Positions 25,380-37,560 are shown, counted from the stretch's first letter. The stretch: 64,000 bases of DNA from Turnera subulata (GCA_028386065.3 JAKUCV010002209.1:92102-156101), one strand, 5' to 3'. Made by a program: numbers and translations. The notes: generated by a model not told the origin, from the sequence alone.

Positions 25380-26139
25380 ATTATAAGATCATAAGATCTC
25401 CCCATTGGTTCTTGGTCACAAAATATCTCCCATCTTCGGACCGTTGGTTGTACAGTATATTATGCTCCACCACAGCATAGTTAATCTGGTCCTTAAAGAA
25501 GTTTGGGAATAGATGTTGGGTAATCTCCATCAAATCACAACATTATTGAGACTATTGACTAAAAGATTGGAGATTCATTTATAGCGAGATTTATTTATTG
25601 ATAAATTTGATATGTGTGTATACCCAACATCAGGGGGAGAAAGAAGCAGCTGGATCAAGTTTGCTGAAATGCATAATATATATGAATGTTGATCCTCATA
25701 TAAATTAGTATGAACCTGAAGTTCAAAAGATGATTCATTTGCAGAAAAATTATTATGTAATTGCCAGACACATTTAAATTAAGTGTGACTATATACTAGC
25801 TGCAAATGCTCCTGTTTAAGATTGATGTTCCTGAAGAATAATGTAAATATGCAAATGAATCTATAGATTATACTCGGTTCCAAAAGAAAAGAAATTCTCG
25901 ATAGAGAAAAAGGAGCAAAAGTGATAGGATGGCCCCAGTGAGAAAATAAGACCTCCAGTAGAGGTTTGAATTAAAAGTCCTCCAGAAGAGGTTGACTCTC
26001 TGACACAATTGATAAAGTTCCAGAAGTAACTCAGGTACCTGAAATAAATGAGCATGACGAGATCTCAATTACAGTGTCAGGAATAAGATGGAACCGACGA
26101 GAAATAACCGTCGACGGAATACAATTTTAATTTATAGCG

Positions 26140-26640
26140 CTAAATATTAACAATGAGGATCATGAACCTACTAATGAAAGTAGGCGTTGTATGATCGGCC
26201 AAAATAAAGAGATATAATTAAAGGCTGTGTTAGACTCGCTTATGAAGCGAGATATTTTTCGGACCTGTAGTCCGTACACCAGAGGGTGTAAAATTGATTA
26301 GTCGTAGAATTGGGTATTTGTGCAGAAAATATAAATGAGATATAGAGCACGGTTGCACAAGGTTTTACCTGAACGACCTGATTTTAATTATGAGGAGATT
26401 TACTCCCCTGTGGTGGATGCAATTATGTTAATAAGTCTGGCATTATATGAAAAGAATTTGAAATGCATCTAGTGAATGCTATTACAGCCTATTTATTAAT
26501 ATGGATCCATAAGTCATGATATATACATAAAGATCCCTGAAGGATCCAAGTTGCCTGAAGCAACTAATTCCCGGGAAATTACAAAATAGAGTTGAACTTA
26601 TCTTTACATAATTTAAATCATTTTGAGTATGGATAAACTT
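26140..26640 (+). pseudogene. Copia reverse transcriptase remnant
   Basis: Plus-strand fragments in shifting frames match conserved Copia polymerase blocks. They include an ARL-type segment near 26347, FNYEEIYSPVVDAIMLISL, a YLYG-like Asp/Tyr region with SHDIYIKIPEG, and SLHNLNH, which corresponds to the usual SLYGLKQ block. Stops and frameshifts break it, so it cannot be functional. Confidence 0.75.
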
Positions 26641-27245
26641 ATTTATGATTGGAACTCCCAAAGAAGTTTCCAAATACCGTGCTATTAGACTGGTCCTGGA
26701 GTATCCTGTCTAAGTGCAATATGTTAACGAACATTGTATTTCGGACTTCGAAAACTAAATTCGGATAGCCGTAATATACATAAACGAGAATAGAAGCCGG
26801 AATAACAAATGTGTAATCCAGTAAACCCGAAAGAGAGTAAAGCTGATTTTGCAGATGTAGATCCCTTATTCAGTCCACATAAAGCAGAGACGGACATCAA
26901 CCACAACTTTACACATGATATTGAAATATCATCGGGGCTACAATAGCAAGATGGCAAGACAGACACTCCAACGACAAAATCACGAAGAAAATGCTGTCAA
27001 TTCTGTCCAATTAAAGCAACGATGTATCAATGTGATCAGACAACACACACGTCACCAGGACGATTGGCATGCAACGATTTCAAGGAATCAACGGAGGTCA
27101 AAATGAGGGGGAGTAGAATACGCACTGCACTCTTTTTTTCTTCACCAAGTTTTTATCCCACAGGGTTTTTCTTGGTAAGGTTTTTAATGAGGCAGTTCTT
27201 CACTTATCGTATTCTACCCAATATACAGTGACATCCAAGGGGGAG

Positions 27246-27440
27246 TGTTATAAAACACGTTTTGTAATAGTGGATGTCACTATTCCACCAACTTATTTTC
27301 TTGTATAAATATGTATACATATTGAAGAAAAGTTGAGTTGATAAAAACCGAGCTCTTCCCTTTTTTTTGGTTCTCTTCTTCCTCACTGTCTCCATACCAT
27401 CTTCATCAAATTTTATCAATAAATTAGTTATTTCACAACA
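27246..27440 (+). repeat. 3' LTR of the Copia element
   Basis: Begins TGTTATAAAACACG after the purine tract and ends TTTCACAACA, followed by the GTTGG duplication at 27441-27445. Confidence 0.87.
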
Positions 27441-27832
27441 GTTGGTTCATTTATTACAAAATCCAGAACTTAAATGAATCTGGGCTTCCTCAAACGAATA
27501 TGGACAAGGACAAATTCCTGGGTCCGTTTTTGGTTCATTTTGTTACAAAATCCAGAACTTAGAACCAGATGCCACGCCTTAGCCAGATGCCATAACTCTC
27601 CAGTTTTACAAATGCAAATCCTTGCATTCAAGCTTGTTGCATTCTGTGGAAAGTTTGTCACAGTTAACGTGCTGCGGCTAGTGAAGCCCACCCAAAACCG
27701 TTAGAAAATAATGAGAGGGAAAAAATAGGGTTGCATGCGCTTATGTGCTTGAAAAAAATGGCAAACCATTTATATATGCAGATTTATTTTTTTATTTAAA
27801 CGGTTATGAAATTCGGAAATGATCTGTCTATT

Positions 27833-27867
27833 AATTTATTCTGTTTTTTTTTTAACATCAATTTATT
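27833..27867 (-). repeat. Oligo(T)-AACATC micro-insertion with 8-bp direct repeats
   Basis: AATTTATT at 27833-27840 and 27860-27867 flanks CTG, oligo(T) and AACATC. It resembles the GAACATC ends at 22263-22292 but the flanks are short. Confidence 0.35.
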
Positions 27868-28191
27868 ATATTTCTTAGTGGTTGAGCTATGACCCAAAAT
27901 ATTTGTGGACTTGACAAGCTCTCAAGCTTATAATCTACACTACACGATGGCCCAAGTGATTGGAAAAACGAAAGAGCCCATACTAACTAAGTTTAAGATG
28001 TTTTTTAGAAAGCTCCACGTGAGTCCGAATTCTCTAGGAAGCTCCACGGCAACCCCAAAACTCAAGGAGAAAGCCCGAAAAACTCAACGTGTCTGACAAG
28101 ATCGCCAAAACTTACTAAATAAGCCATTACCCGGCGTTTGGAGGAAGAGTGCAATTGTGTATTTTCTTGTCCATCAAGTGTAAAATCCTAG

Positions 28192-28235
28192 TATAAATAA
28201 GAGACTGATGTTCAAAAAAAATTATAAATAAGAGA
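28192..28235 (+). repeat. GATGTTC-oligo(A) micro-insertion with 13-bp direct repeats
   Basis: TATAAATAAGAGA at 28192-28204 and 28223-28235 flanks the 18-nt insert CTGATGTTCAAAAAAAAT. Confidence 0.6.
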
Positions 28236-30067
28236 TTATGCCACAGTGGCAAACAATTCTAAGCTTTGAACCTAATAATAATACCTCTATTTTCACGGTT
28301 TTATCAAGCTCATTTTTTTTACACTCCGGTTTGTCTCCCTCCGGTCAAAGTCATTAACTCTCACCCTTTCATTTCATTTTACTAGGTTCAAAATTCGAAT
28401 TGCTGCATAGAATAAGTGTGAAATGTCCACTACACTGCACTTCTGTTATGCTGGTCAACCTTCTGTATCAAGATTTTAACTTCTACCTTAATGAAATATC
28501 ATCCCGTTTCGACAAAAAAGAAAGGAAGGAAGAAAATCATCCTTTGAAGACCAAAAAAAATCTAGAGAAAATGATGGCTCTAAAATATTGATGCCAATAA
28601 GAACAAAATAGCAGGCCCCATGTCTTGCTTGTAGACATACTCGCTGACATTTGGCAAAGCCGGCCACATATTTCCAACAAAACTACTAATTCCCCCCGGT
28701 TTGCCTGCAAGTGCAAATTACATTTTGTCCACATGATTATTAAAAATACAGGAAAAAGGGAATACAAACGGAAGATATACAATTGGCAGAGAAAAAAAAT
28801 CTTCGTCTTTTTAATTAATTTCGTTATTCAACTGATGGTTATTTATGGAGAGAAATTCGAGTTCGAGAAATGGATTTTTCAATAAACTACCGTCGAGGTG
28901 TAAATAAATGCTTGCTTAGGATATTATATATGTATATTTTTTGAACCTACGATATTACATATTTATAGCGTAAAAATACTATCCGTTCAATATTACATAC
29001 CATGTTTTTTTTTAAAGAAAAAAACGAAGTTCATCTTTTTTGTTACATCGAGATTCTGAAGAGAAATTAGATTACAGTAAAGAATACAGGAAGTCCAATC
29101 GCAAAAGCCGAATGATTTCTTGTGCTGCTTCTTGTAGTACTGCAAAGTCTTCACTTCAGGTCCTGTAAGGGCGGATTTAGCCAAACCAATCTGCAACATG
29201 ATTCCCATCTCTATTACACAGCTAAAAGTAACTTGTAAAGCCATGCCAGCTGCAAGAACCGAAGTTCATGACTTATAAAATATCGCCACAATTCTCAGTG
29301 CTGGTCAACTTCCAATTAATGATTTAAAATCTTAAAATTCTTAGTTTCCAAGATTCTTGATACGAGATCATAAACAGGTATTCGATTCCAAATAAAACTC
29401 ACTTCACTTATCAAAAAAAAATCAAATATTCAACAACTAAATGTCTTGGCGGTAAAATATTTTACTGTCATTTTTCGTTTTCCACTCTATAGATTCACAA
29501 TTTAATTTCCATATTCTTCAAAGTCAAAAATAAAATTTCATATATTAAATCCTAAATCCGAATTCTTAAAACCCAAAATTCAAAACTTCTAACCTTAAAT
29601 GAAAGTTGAGATTACCCTCAATTCAGATAATTAACCTATGGAGCACAGCATTGAAAGAGTTGACGTGAACTATGATTATCCAGTGCGGGGGGAGAGTGGT
29701 TTGCGGGAATTAATAGAAAAAGAAAGGACACATAGTGGTGGAATATATTATGGCAATGGCATAGCATTTACGATAGTCAAACTCAAAGCAGCAGATAAGG
29801 CCGAGAGAGGGTTCCATGTGAAGGCAATTGGACAAGAGAAGACAAAGAGATAAGAGTCGAATACAAGACTCCAAGCAGGCCCAAGCAGGCCAAGAACACT
29901 AGTCAACGAAGACGACACCTCTCCTCGTATCTCCTCATTTCCCCGTTGGTTACATCAGATCGTATTTAACTAGCTGCTTGGATCCTGTTCCTGTGTGCTT
30001 GCTTGGAAAAAATAACATCATCATCTTGTACTGTGCCTGTCTTCTTAACAAGAGTGAGGTACGCACA

Positions 30068-31975
30068 ATGGTGGGTTGGGTTTGGAAGATTGTACTAGTA
30101 CTGTGCTTGGTGGTGGCTATTAACAGTGGAGTCACAGTAGCAACAAGAACTACTACTACTGGTAATAGAAGAAGAAGAGGCGAATATCTGCAATATGGGC
30201 TGAATGTATGGCCAAAGCCAAGAAGCATTTCATGGCCTCACCCAGAGGCCACCCTCCTCTCCCCCTCCTTTAACATATCCTCCCCTTCCCACCCCTACCT
30301 CTCCCCGGCGGTGGAGCGCTACCTCCTCCAGATCCTGAAGGAGCACTACATCCCCATGTTCACCCCTGCCCTCAACGTATCCAACTCCTCCCCGCCGCTG
30401 CAGACCCTGGCAATCACCGTGAAGGACCTGAAATCCCCACTAGGGGACGGCGTGGACGAGTCGTACACGCTGGTGATCCCCTCCGACAACTCCGGGTGCG
30501 GTTACCTGGAGGCGGAGACGGCGTGGGGCGCGATGAGGGGGCTGGAGACGTTCTCGCAGCTGGTTTGGGGAGAGCCGTCGCGGGTGCCGGTGGGGCTCCG
30601 GGTGAGGGACTCCCCACTGTTCCAGCACCGAGGGCTGATGCTTGACACCTCCAGGAATTACTACCCCGTGGAGGACTTGGTGAGGACCATATCGGCCATG
30701 AGCGCCAACAAGCTCAATGTCTTCCACTGGCACATCACCGACTCCCATTCCTTCCCTCTCCTCTTGCCTTCCCACCCGGATCTTGCTTCCAAGGGCTCCT
30801 ATGGCCCCCACATGCAGTACTCCCCCTCTGATGTTGCCTCCATTGTTCGCCTTGGCCTTGAACATGGCGTTAGAGTTGTCCCCGAGCTTGACTTCCCAGG
30901 TTGGTTGGTGCTAATTTGTTTTTTATTTTTTTAATGTAGTCATTAATAAATTAATAAATTAGGATTTAATTCTTAATTGGCAGCACACACGGGGTCATGG
31001 GCGGGAGCATACCCAGAAATTGTGACATGTGCAAACATGTTCTGGTGGCCTGCCGAAACCGAATGGAACGATAGGCTTGCGTCAGAACCAGGCACGGGGC
31101 ATCTAAACCCATTGAACCCAAAGACATACGAGGTTGTCAAGGATGTGATTCGGGATGTAGTGACCCTATTCCCGGACACATTTTACCACGCCGGTGGGGA
31201 TGAGATCGTCCCGGGTTGTTGGAAAGCCGACCCGGATGTTCAATCTTTCCTGTCCAACAACCCAAACGCAACCCTCAGTCAGCTTCTGGAGATGTTCGTC
31301 AACTCCACCTTCCCTTACATTCAGTCCTTGAATCGAACCGCGGTTTACTGGGAAGACATATTGTTGGACCAAAACATCAAGGTAGACCCTTCCTTCCTCC
31401 CACCCGCGAACACCATCCTTCAAACCTGGAACAACGGACCCAACAACACCAAGTTGATTGTTTCTTCTGGGTACAGAGCCATTGTTTCCTCCTCCGATTT
31501 CTACTACCTGGATTGTGGGCATGGGGATTTCCTCGGGAATGACAGCCAATATGATCAACCACCCGCAGCACAACAGGGTGATGACGCTGACCCACCGTGT
31601 AAAAATAATAATAATGGAGGGTCATGGTGTGGGCCTTTCAAGACATGGCAGACGGTGTATGATTATGACATTACGGATGGGCTGAGCCAGGAGGAAGCCA
31701 AGTTAGTGATAGGGGGTGAGGTTGCGTTGTGGTCGGAGCAGGCAGACCCGACTGTGTTGGATGCGCGACTTTGGCCAAGAACTTCTGCTATGGCCGAGAC
31801 TCTGTGGTCAGGGAACAGAGACCACACTGGTAAGAAGAGATATGCAGAGGCAATGGATCGTTTGAATGAGTGGAGGTACAGGATGGTCAGCCGTGGAGTT
31901 AGAGCTGAACCTCTTCAGCCACTCTGGTGCATCAAGAACCCGGGCATGTGCAACACTGTGCATCCCTTCCTTTAG
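30068..31975 (+). CDS. HEXO2: Beta-N-acetylhexosaminidase, GH20, HEXO2-like (2 exons, 607 aa)
   Basis: This is a secreted or membrane-linked glycosidase that removes terminal N-acetylglucosamine, as in N-glycan trimming to paucimannosidic forms. Exons: 30068-30899 and 30984-31975, one GT-AG intron of 84 bp, phase 1. The start is the first ATG in frame and gives an N-terminal hydrophobic segment ([13 protein letters not shown]). The GH20b-like N-domain is followed by the catalytic barrel: [43 protein letters not shown] and HAGGDE. The catalytic Asp-Glu pair is D350-E351. The C-terminus reads [11 protein letters not shown], then LWPR and [14 protein letters not shown]. Several NxS/T sequons are present. 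By recalled sequence it is closest to Arabidopsis HEXO2 rather than HEXO1 or HEXO3. The junction gives DFPAHTGSW where many GH20 enzymes have PGH. Confidence 0.9.
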
Positions 31976-33501
31976 TTTTGTCATCTTCCAAATGCAACCT
32001 CCACTTTAACCATTTATTCAATCCCCTAATGGATCTATTGCAGATTCTTCTTCTCTGACTCTGCACAAAACAGAAAAAAAAAAAAAAGAAGAAAGAATCA
32101 ATGTTGTAATTTTAGCATTATTCTCCCCTACCGATTTCCTAATCATTGTTTTCGTCACTTTTTTACTTATACTCCTACTTTTATATATGTATTCAATACC
32201 CTCAAACTTTCAATTCCTCTCAATCTCTTACTGTTTCCTGTTCTTGTCCTAAATTATCGAAGACCCTATTTCTCCTTGCGGCATTAATGCACATCTAATT
32301 TGCTACGAGTCTCCTTCTGAGGGCGAGGTCATGGTAACATCTAAAACCTGAATCAAAGAAAAATCAAGGCACACAGACAAATAAATCATCATGGATTATC
32401 AAGCCAGCTACCAAAAAAACTCAAACTAAAAGAGAGAAAGAACCAAACTTGTTATAACTAAAAGAGAAAGCCAGGATTTCCTCCAAACACATGAACTCCA
32501 TTTAGATTTGGCAAGAAATTCTGATGATTCGGATTGTAAAGGATGGAAATTGGCCTAGTATCTATTAGAGGGATTGGCGTTGGAAATAAAGGAGGATCCT
32601 ATATATGTGGTAGGGAGGCATGCACAAGAGTTGACAAAATGAGTCGGAAGATCCAATGGTAGATGTCGAATTTTACAGACATTGAAAAATAATCACGAAA
32701 ATCTACTTTCAACTTTCAAGTAAGACCACTAGCACTGGTTGGTAGTACCCAAATTCATGTAAGCTCATGCCTACCAGTCCTCGTGGCGGTCTTAACTCGT
32801 GCGTGAATCTGATACTAATTACTAAACTTTCACATTTTCTGTGTCTCTTTCCTACTTCAATTCACCAATAATTAGAAGTCAAAGTGTATCTGTTGGAAAA
32901 GATTTCATCTGTTTCTTTTACTATATTCGTCGGTGCAGCTTTTGGTTCAAGAAACATAAAATATTTTTAAAGGAAAAGTAGCAAACAGCAACAGTATTTC
33001 AGCAAAACAGGGCAACTACCACGCTGTCTGTGGCGATTCGTTAGGAAGGCATGGCCACCCCTAAATTTTGTTATTTCTTCGTATAAGTTATTATTATGAT
33101 GTAAATTTGGCCCCAAGATTTTTATTTTTTTACATAAATCTTTGATGTTACATAAAATAATTCTCTATTTGGCCCCTTTAAAAATTATTTCTATCCAGCT
33201 TGGCCGTCACTGTGCGGATGTTCCATAGGCCGGAGGGAGGAAGGGGGATTGTGGGAGAGAGGGGAGGGACTTGGGGATGCGCCAAATTCGCCAGGGTGAA
33301 GATCAAGGCCATTTAGTGCAATTGCATGTAGTTGGGAACTAGTTGGCAAACACCGCCAAGTCCCATGTAAGAAGTCATAAGTGAAAAAATAGGAAATAAT
33401 GGGGTCCGTTCAGGGTACTCTGGGCATTTTCTAATATACAAGTCACTTAAGGAAGCGCTTCCATAAATGGTTGATATTAGAGAGGTTATTCTCATATGCA
33501 T
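31976..33501. other. Intergenic
   Basis: 3' UTR of the hexosaminidase gene for roughly the first 150-200 bp, then AT-rich DNA with no supported gene. Confidence 0.45.
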
Positions 33502-33953
33502 ATTAATATACGGGTCAATCATTTTGATCCTTGTGTTTATCGATTTGGATATTTTTCATCCTTGTGTTACAAAATAGACATTTTTCATCTCTATGTTGAT
33601 TTTTCGGGACACTTTTTATTTTTCCGAAAAGAAAATGCTAAGGTGTCAATTTATGTCAGCTATGTGAGCCCATGTTAAACTGAAAACATGCAACCCAAAT
33701 CACACCACCTAACCCATTTTTGCCCACGGATTTTGGGGTGGGTGTTTTCAATTTAATGTGGACCCACATAGCTGATATGTCAATTTTTTAAAATTGAGAC
33801 ATCAACATTTTCTCTTCGGAAAATCAGGAAAAATGAGAAATGTCCCGAAAAATCAACATAGTGATGAAAAATGTTCATTTTGTAACACAAGGATGAAAAA
33901 TGTCCAAATCTATAAACACAGGGATCAAAAATATGATTGACCCATTAATATAC
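33502..33953. mobile_element. Foldback MITE (432 bp) with 10-bp target duplication
   Basis: The element spans 33512-33943, starting GGGTCAATCA and ending TGATTGACCC. The two arms are long inverted repeats (about 190-200 bp each, diverged). The perfect 10-bp direct repeat ATTAATATAC lies at 33502-33511 and 33944-33953. Duplications of 9-11 bp with long terminal inverted repeats suggest a Mutator-like (MULE-derived) MITE. There is no coding capacity. Confidence 0.82.
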
Positions 33954-34360
33954 ACAAGTAGATAGCAACGGGGTTTATAATACAGAAACGAGAGCCAATG
34001 CTACACACTGTGATGATCTTTAGATCAGTAATCCAAGGTACCATGGTGGAAAAGTATGGCAACAAAACACATAATCATCTAACAAACAGGATATTCATCA
34101 ATATGCATGAAAAAGGAATTCAGGCTAGGTGGTTCCAAGATATTCATCAATATAAATGAAGAAGGGATTCGGGTAATACAATACAACACATATAATGATA
34201 AGCTTTATTCAGCCGAGGAACATCAGAGTGGACACATTCCAGCTTATTAGTAACAGAGACACATGACGTTACACAAAGGACATAAATAACTAGCTAGAAC
34301 TGCGTAAACAACTAAGACGAGTTGCAAAATGAGGGAACCGGCGGGCAGACTCTTCCGATT
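33954..34360. other. 3' flank of the lipid-transfer protein gene
   Basis: A short repeat containing AGATATTCATCAATAT occurs near 34090 and 34138. The rest should be 3' UTR and downstream DNA of the minus-strand nsLTP gene. Confidence 0.4.
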
Positions 34361-34890
34361 TCAATTAACCCTGGAAACAACAAAAGAAAGCGTTCGTCAG
34401 CAAGGATATTGTAAACCATAATTAACAACAAGATAGCAGCAAGTACAAAAGAACAAAAGTCTATTTTTTGATGCCATGCCAATCATATAAGTGTGGCGAA
34501 GCTAAACAATATATATATATGTGTATGTACGAACTTGGAGCAATCCACGGTTGGCGAAACAGTGAATGGCAGGCTGATTCCGCAGTTGGCTGGAAGGGCT
34601 TGTGCTAACTGAGGGTTCGGGTTTATTTTCTGGGCAGCAGACTTAATGCAGGTACAAGCAGCTTGCTTGTCCGCCGGGGTCGATGCAGCAGACTGAAGAG
34701 CAGAAGCTCCTGCACAGCAAGCAGCTGGCGGCTTGCCGGACCCTTTCACCAGGTAATTCACACAAGGCCTTAGGTCCTTGATTACGTCGCTGCATGAAAT
34801 CGCAGCATCTGATGAATGTGGGACTAGTATGAGAAGGAACACAACAAGAGTAGCAATGTTTTGTGCCATTACTGCTCTTGAACGCCTCAT
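34361..34890 (-). CDS. Non-specific lipid-transfer protein, type 1 (121 aa)
   Basis: This is a small secreted protein that binds lipids in a hydrophobic tunnel. It would act in the apoplast or wall, for example in cutin and wax delivery or defence. Exons: 34535-34890 and 34361-34370. The second exon codes only the last residues, giving the end DCSKVN. The intron is GT-AG. The signal peptide (IATLVVFLLILVPHSSDA) is followed by the full eight-cysteine motif: C..C..CC..CTC..C..C. The type-1 hallmarks VNYLVKGSGKPPAACC, CTCIKSAA and LPANCGISLPFTVSPTVDC are present. The tiny last exon split just before the stop is usual for this family. The start at 34890 is the first ATG; 34869 (MAQNIATLVV) is equally plausible. 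Confidence 0.92.
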
Positions 34891-34967
34891 GATTGATGGA
34901 ACTAATTAATCTTCTCTCGCCCAAGCTTCGTAAAGAGTTTGAGTGCCCCTTCATCATATTTTACCAA

Positions 34968-34974
34968 ATTTATA
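34968..34974 (-). promoter_or_regulatory. Probable TATA box of the nsLTP gene
   Basis: TATAAAT on the minus strand, about 80 bp before the ATG at 34890, at a suitable distance for a ~45-nt leader. Confidence 0.5.
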
Positions 34975-36834
34975 GTAAACTGGGAGAAAGCTCAAACATG
35001 CAAGAAAGATTAAACAATTCTTAGTAAATCTGCAGGTTGGTTGATTCGGTGATTAAAGAGTGCAAGAAATTGGAGAAGCTACGTTGTAAGAATGGGGTTA
35101 GTAAAATCAAATTAGGTGGGATTTTGAAGTAAAAGAGTCATGTTTTGAGTCATGCAAGATAACGCAGCTGTGTAATGTTGACTTATATGTGCTATTCGGG
35201 GTACATAAAATATTAATTTAACCTTCAATTTAAAACCCATTTCTTGGTTAATTGGAGTGATAGCATGTCATGCCTTAATCGCAAAGAGGTACCCAAGGCA
35301 CTAAAATTAAAATCTTATATGGTATGAAAGTTTCCAATTGCGTACTTATGAATCTGATCACTTAGAAGACACAAGAGGCCAACAATTAGTCCAAAATTTC
35401 CTAAATCTCAACAATTGGGGGATTAAACTCCAGAAATCATAATATCCTATGCACAAGGCTATTATTATGCCTAATGATTCTTACAGTTCTACGATTTTGT
35501 ACATGATAACGTCTACTTGAATATTATGTATTTAATGTTATTTTTCAAATATTTCTATTAGACACTCGATTATAACTTTGAATTTGTAGTACTAATAATT
35601 TATTTTTATTTTTTGCTAATTGTTTTTACTACAATATAGTTTAAATTAATTTCATTTACAATATTAGATAACTTAGGTTGAATTTAATTTATAATATAAT
35701 ATTTTTAGAATGAATATCATAACTCATAAAAATGATTAAATTTTGTAAACTATTACAATTTTATTAAACATTTTTACATTACTTTTTTTTCAGAAACTTT
35801 CCGAGTCTACATGAAAACTCGATTTTAAAAGCCTTGCCTATACTAAGACTTCCAAAGTTCCAATACGTCCGGCCGGTTCATATCCTACTACAATGAATTA
35901 ACTCCTGTTGTAATTAATTCTGACGGTGCATGTTTGAACTATACACGCAATAATTTTGCAATGAAGCATATTAATATATTATACACCGGAGCCCGCACCA
36001 ATTTGGTGCCGTAAATTCAGTAATATAATATAATTAACCGAGCTAAATCCAACTGATTAACCTTTCTTTTATATATACCATTCTCAAAAGAACAACTCAT
36101 ACATACAAAATTCAATCACTGGAGTGAAAAGGACTCAAGACCAAAATGATCATGATAAACTTTATCCTTACAAAAGTCTCCTTGGAAAAGGCTATGATTC
36201 CACTTCTCCCAATGAATGGATTGCTCAACCATCCAGGGTATTTCCCAATAGATTAATAGATAGATTGAAGGGGGTCCTCTTCTTATCGTTTTCATTTTCT
36301 AGATGCTCCTTCTTTCTTTTTCTTAATTTCTGCTCTAATTTTCCTGCTCACGAGTCACGATAGATGAGTAAATACTTTGGAAAAGAAAAAAGGAGGTGAG
36401 CCCGTTTGTATCAATTTATCACACAATTAGTCCTTATATGATGATGCCAAGAATCGCGGGAACCGTTGGGCCACGATTGGCAACGGCCCAACAAGTCCAG
36501 CCAATTAATTGGGTCTAAAATTCTAAATTCAAAAGGGGTTTGGATCTCCCAAATCTTGGCTAAACAACCCACCAAGGACTATAAGGTGTATCCAACATCG
36601 TTACGCAGTATGCAACCCAACCTGTAACAGTTCTCCGGCTCATAATCACGACTTTGGGTTAATTACTTTTTATCCCGCTATTTTTAGGTTTAAAACAAAA
36701 CAATCCTGAAGTAAAAAATTTAAGATGGGGATATTTTAAACTTTTATTTTTTTTAACAAAAAATCTCTTGAATTACCTTTGTTAAATAATTAGATAGGAT
36801 GAATTCATTAAATTTGACCAAAAATTTTAAGATT
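34975..36834. other. Intergenic, AT-rich
   Basis: Promoter of the nsLTP gene, then DNA with no supported gene. The frame 36124-36363 has no recognisable domain. Confidence 0.45.
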
Positions 36835-37394
36835 TTATTTAAGGCTTAATACCTATTTTGGCCCCCTAGTTTAGCAACTATTTTAATTTTAGCCACTTAG
36901 TTTTTAATTTTTTGATTTTGAACCTTAGTTTGGTAATGATTAGGTATTTTCACCCTTTAACACATCCCAACAGGTAAAATTATTGACATGTAGGTTACCC
37001 AACACATATTAACTCCGTATTTGGTATTTTCTTTCCTACAAAATCATCCCATGCCGAATTGTCCGAACAAAAAACTTATTTATGACCCTATATAGAATCC
37101 GAAAATAAAAACCAAGAAGGAAACAAAAATCGGTTTATATCAGGTCACAAAACAGTTTTTGTTCAAACAGTTCGGTTTGAATTGATTTTGTAGCATAGAA
37201 AATAACCAAATGAGGAGTTAATATGTGTCAGGCAACCTACACATCAACAATTTACCTATTAAGATAGACTGGTGGGTGAAAATACCTAATCATTGCCAAA
37301 CTAGGGTGCAAAATTAAAAAATTTAAAACTAAATGGCTAAAATCAAAGTAGTTGCCAAACTAAGGGGCCAAAAGGGATATTAAGCCTTTATTTA
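36835..37394. mobile_element. Foldback MITE (546 bp) with 7-bp target duplication
   Basis: The element spans 36842-37387, starting AGGCTTAATACC and ending GATATTAAGCCT. The terminal inverted repeats extend ~115 bp inward (left GTTTAGCAACTATTTTAATT; right CAAAGTAGTTGCCAAACTAA). TTATTTA flanks both sides (36835-36841 and 37388-37394). It is non-coding. The superfamily is uncertain because the duplication could be a shortened MULE-type one. Confidence 0.75.
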
Positions 37395-37560
37395 ACTTAA
37401 CCATAAATATCATATCTAAAAATCCTACCCTTAGCCCTAAACCCTGTAATCATAAATTAAAAATTCCTAAATCCTAAACCCTTAAACATTAAATTCTAAA
37501 ATCTAAAATTTTAACACCCTAAACCTAAAAATCATAAACCCTAAAACTTCCAAATCCTAA
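37395..37560 (+). repeat. Degenerate telomere-like (CCCTAAA) interstitial stretch
   Basis: CCCTAAACCCT, CCTAAACCCTTAA, CCCTAAACCTAAA and AAACCCTAAAAC occur irregularly between 37434 and 37545. It is too degenerate to be a true telomere. Confidence 0.4.

Larger units (their letters stand above)
22355..27440 (+). mobile_element. Ty1/Copia-type LTR retrotransposon, complete in outline but coding-dead
   Basis: Two ~195-bp LTRs (22355-22550 and 27246-27440) are flanked by the 5-bp duplication GTTGG. A primer-binding-like stretch, CGTTATCAGCACGAAG, follows the left LTR. A purine-rich tract (AAGGGGGAG) precedes the right LTR. The only recognisable coding remnant is a Copia reverse transcriptase region at about 26140-26640. 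It includes NYEEIYSPVVDAI and YIKIPEG.KLPEA, broken by several stops and frameshifts. No gag, protease or integrase frame is intact. A GC-rich block (22640-23110) and non-coding repeats (23560-24330) sit where gag would be expected. By eye the LTRs differ at roughly a dozen sites, so this is not a recent insertion. Confidence 0.87.
27446..30067. other. Intergenic between the Copia element and the hexosaminidase gene
   Basis: AT-rich. A ~30-bp near-repeat containing ACAAAATCCAGAACTTA occurs at ~27444 and ~27531. The minus-strand frame 28993-29244 and the plus-strand frame 29638-29853 have no domain I recognise. The last ~100 bp should be the leader of the next gene. Confidence 0.45.

Noticed and set aside
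28993..29244. 83-aa minus-strand frame with a hydrophobic start
   Set aside because: No recognised family and no supporting signals. It could be a remnant, but I cannot show it.
29638..29853. 71-aa frame upstream of the hexosaminidase gene
   Set aside because: No domain, no splice partner, and it lies in the likely promoter or leader region.
37427..37560. Interstitial telomere tract
   Set aside because: Only scattered CCCTAAA-like words without a regular array. Kept as a low-confidence repeat, not as a telomere relic.
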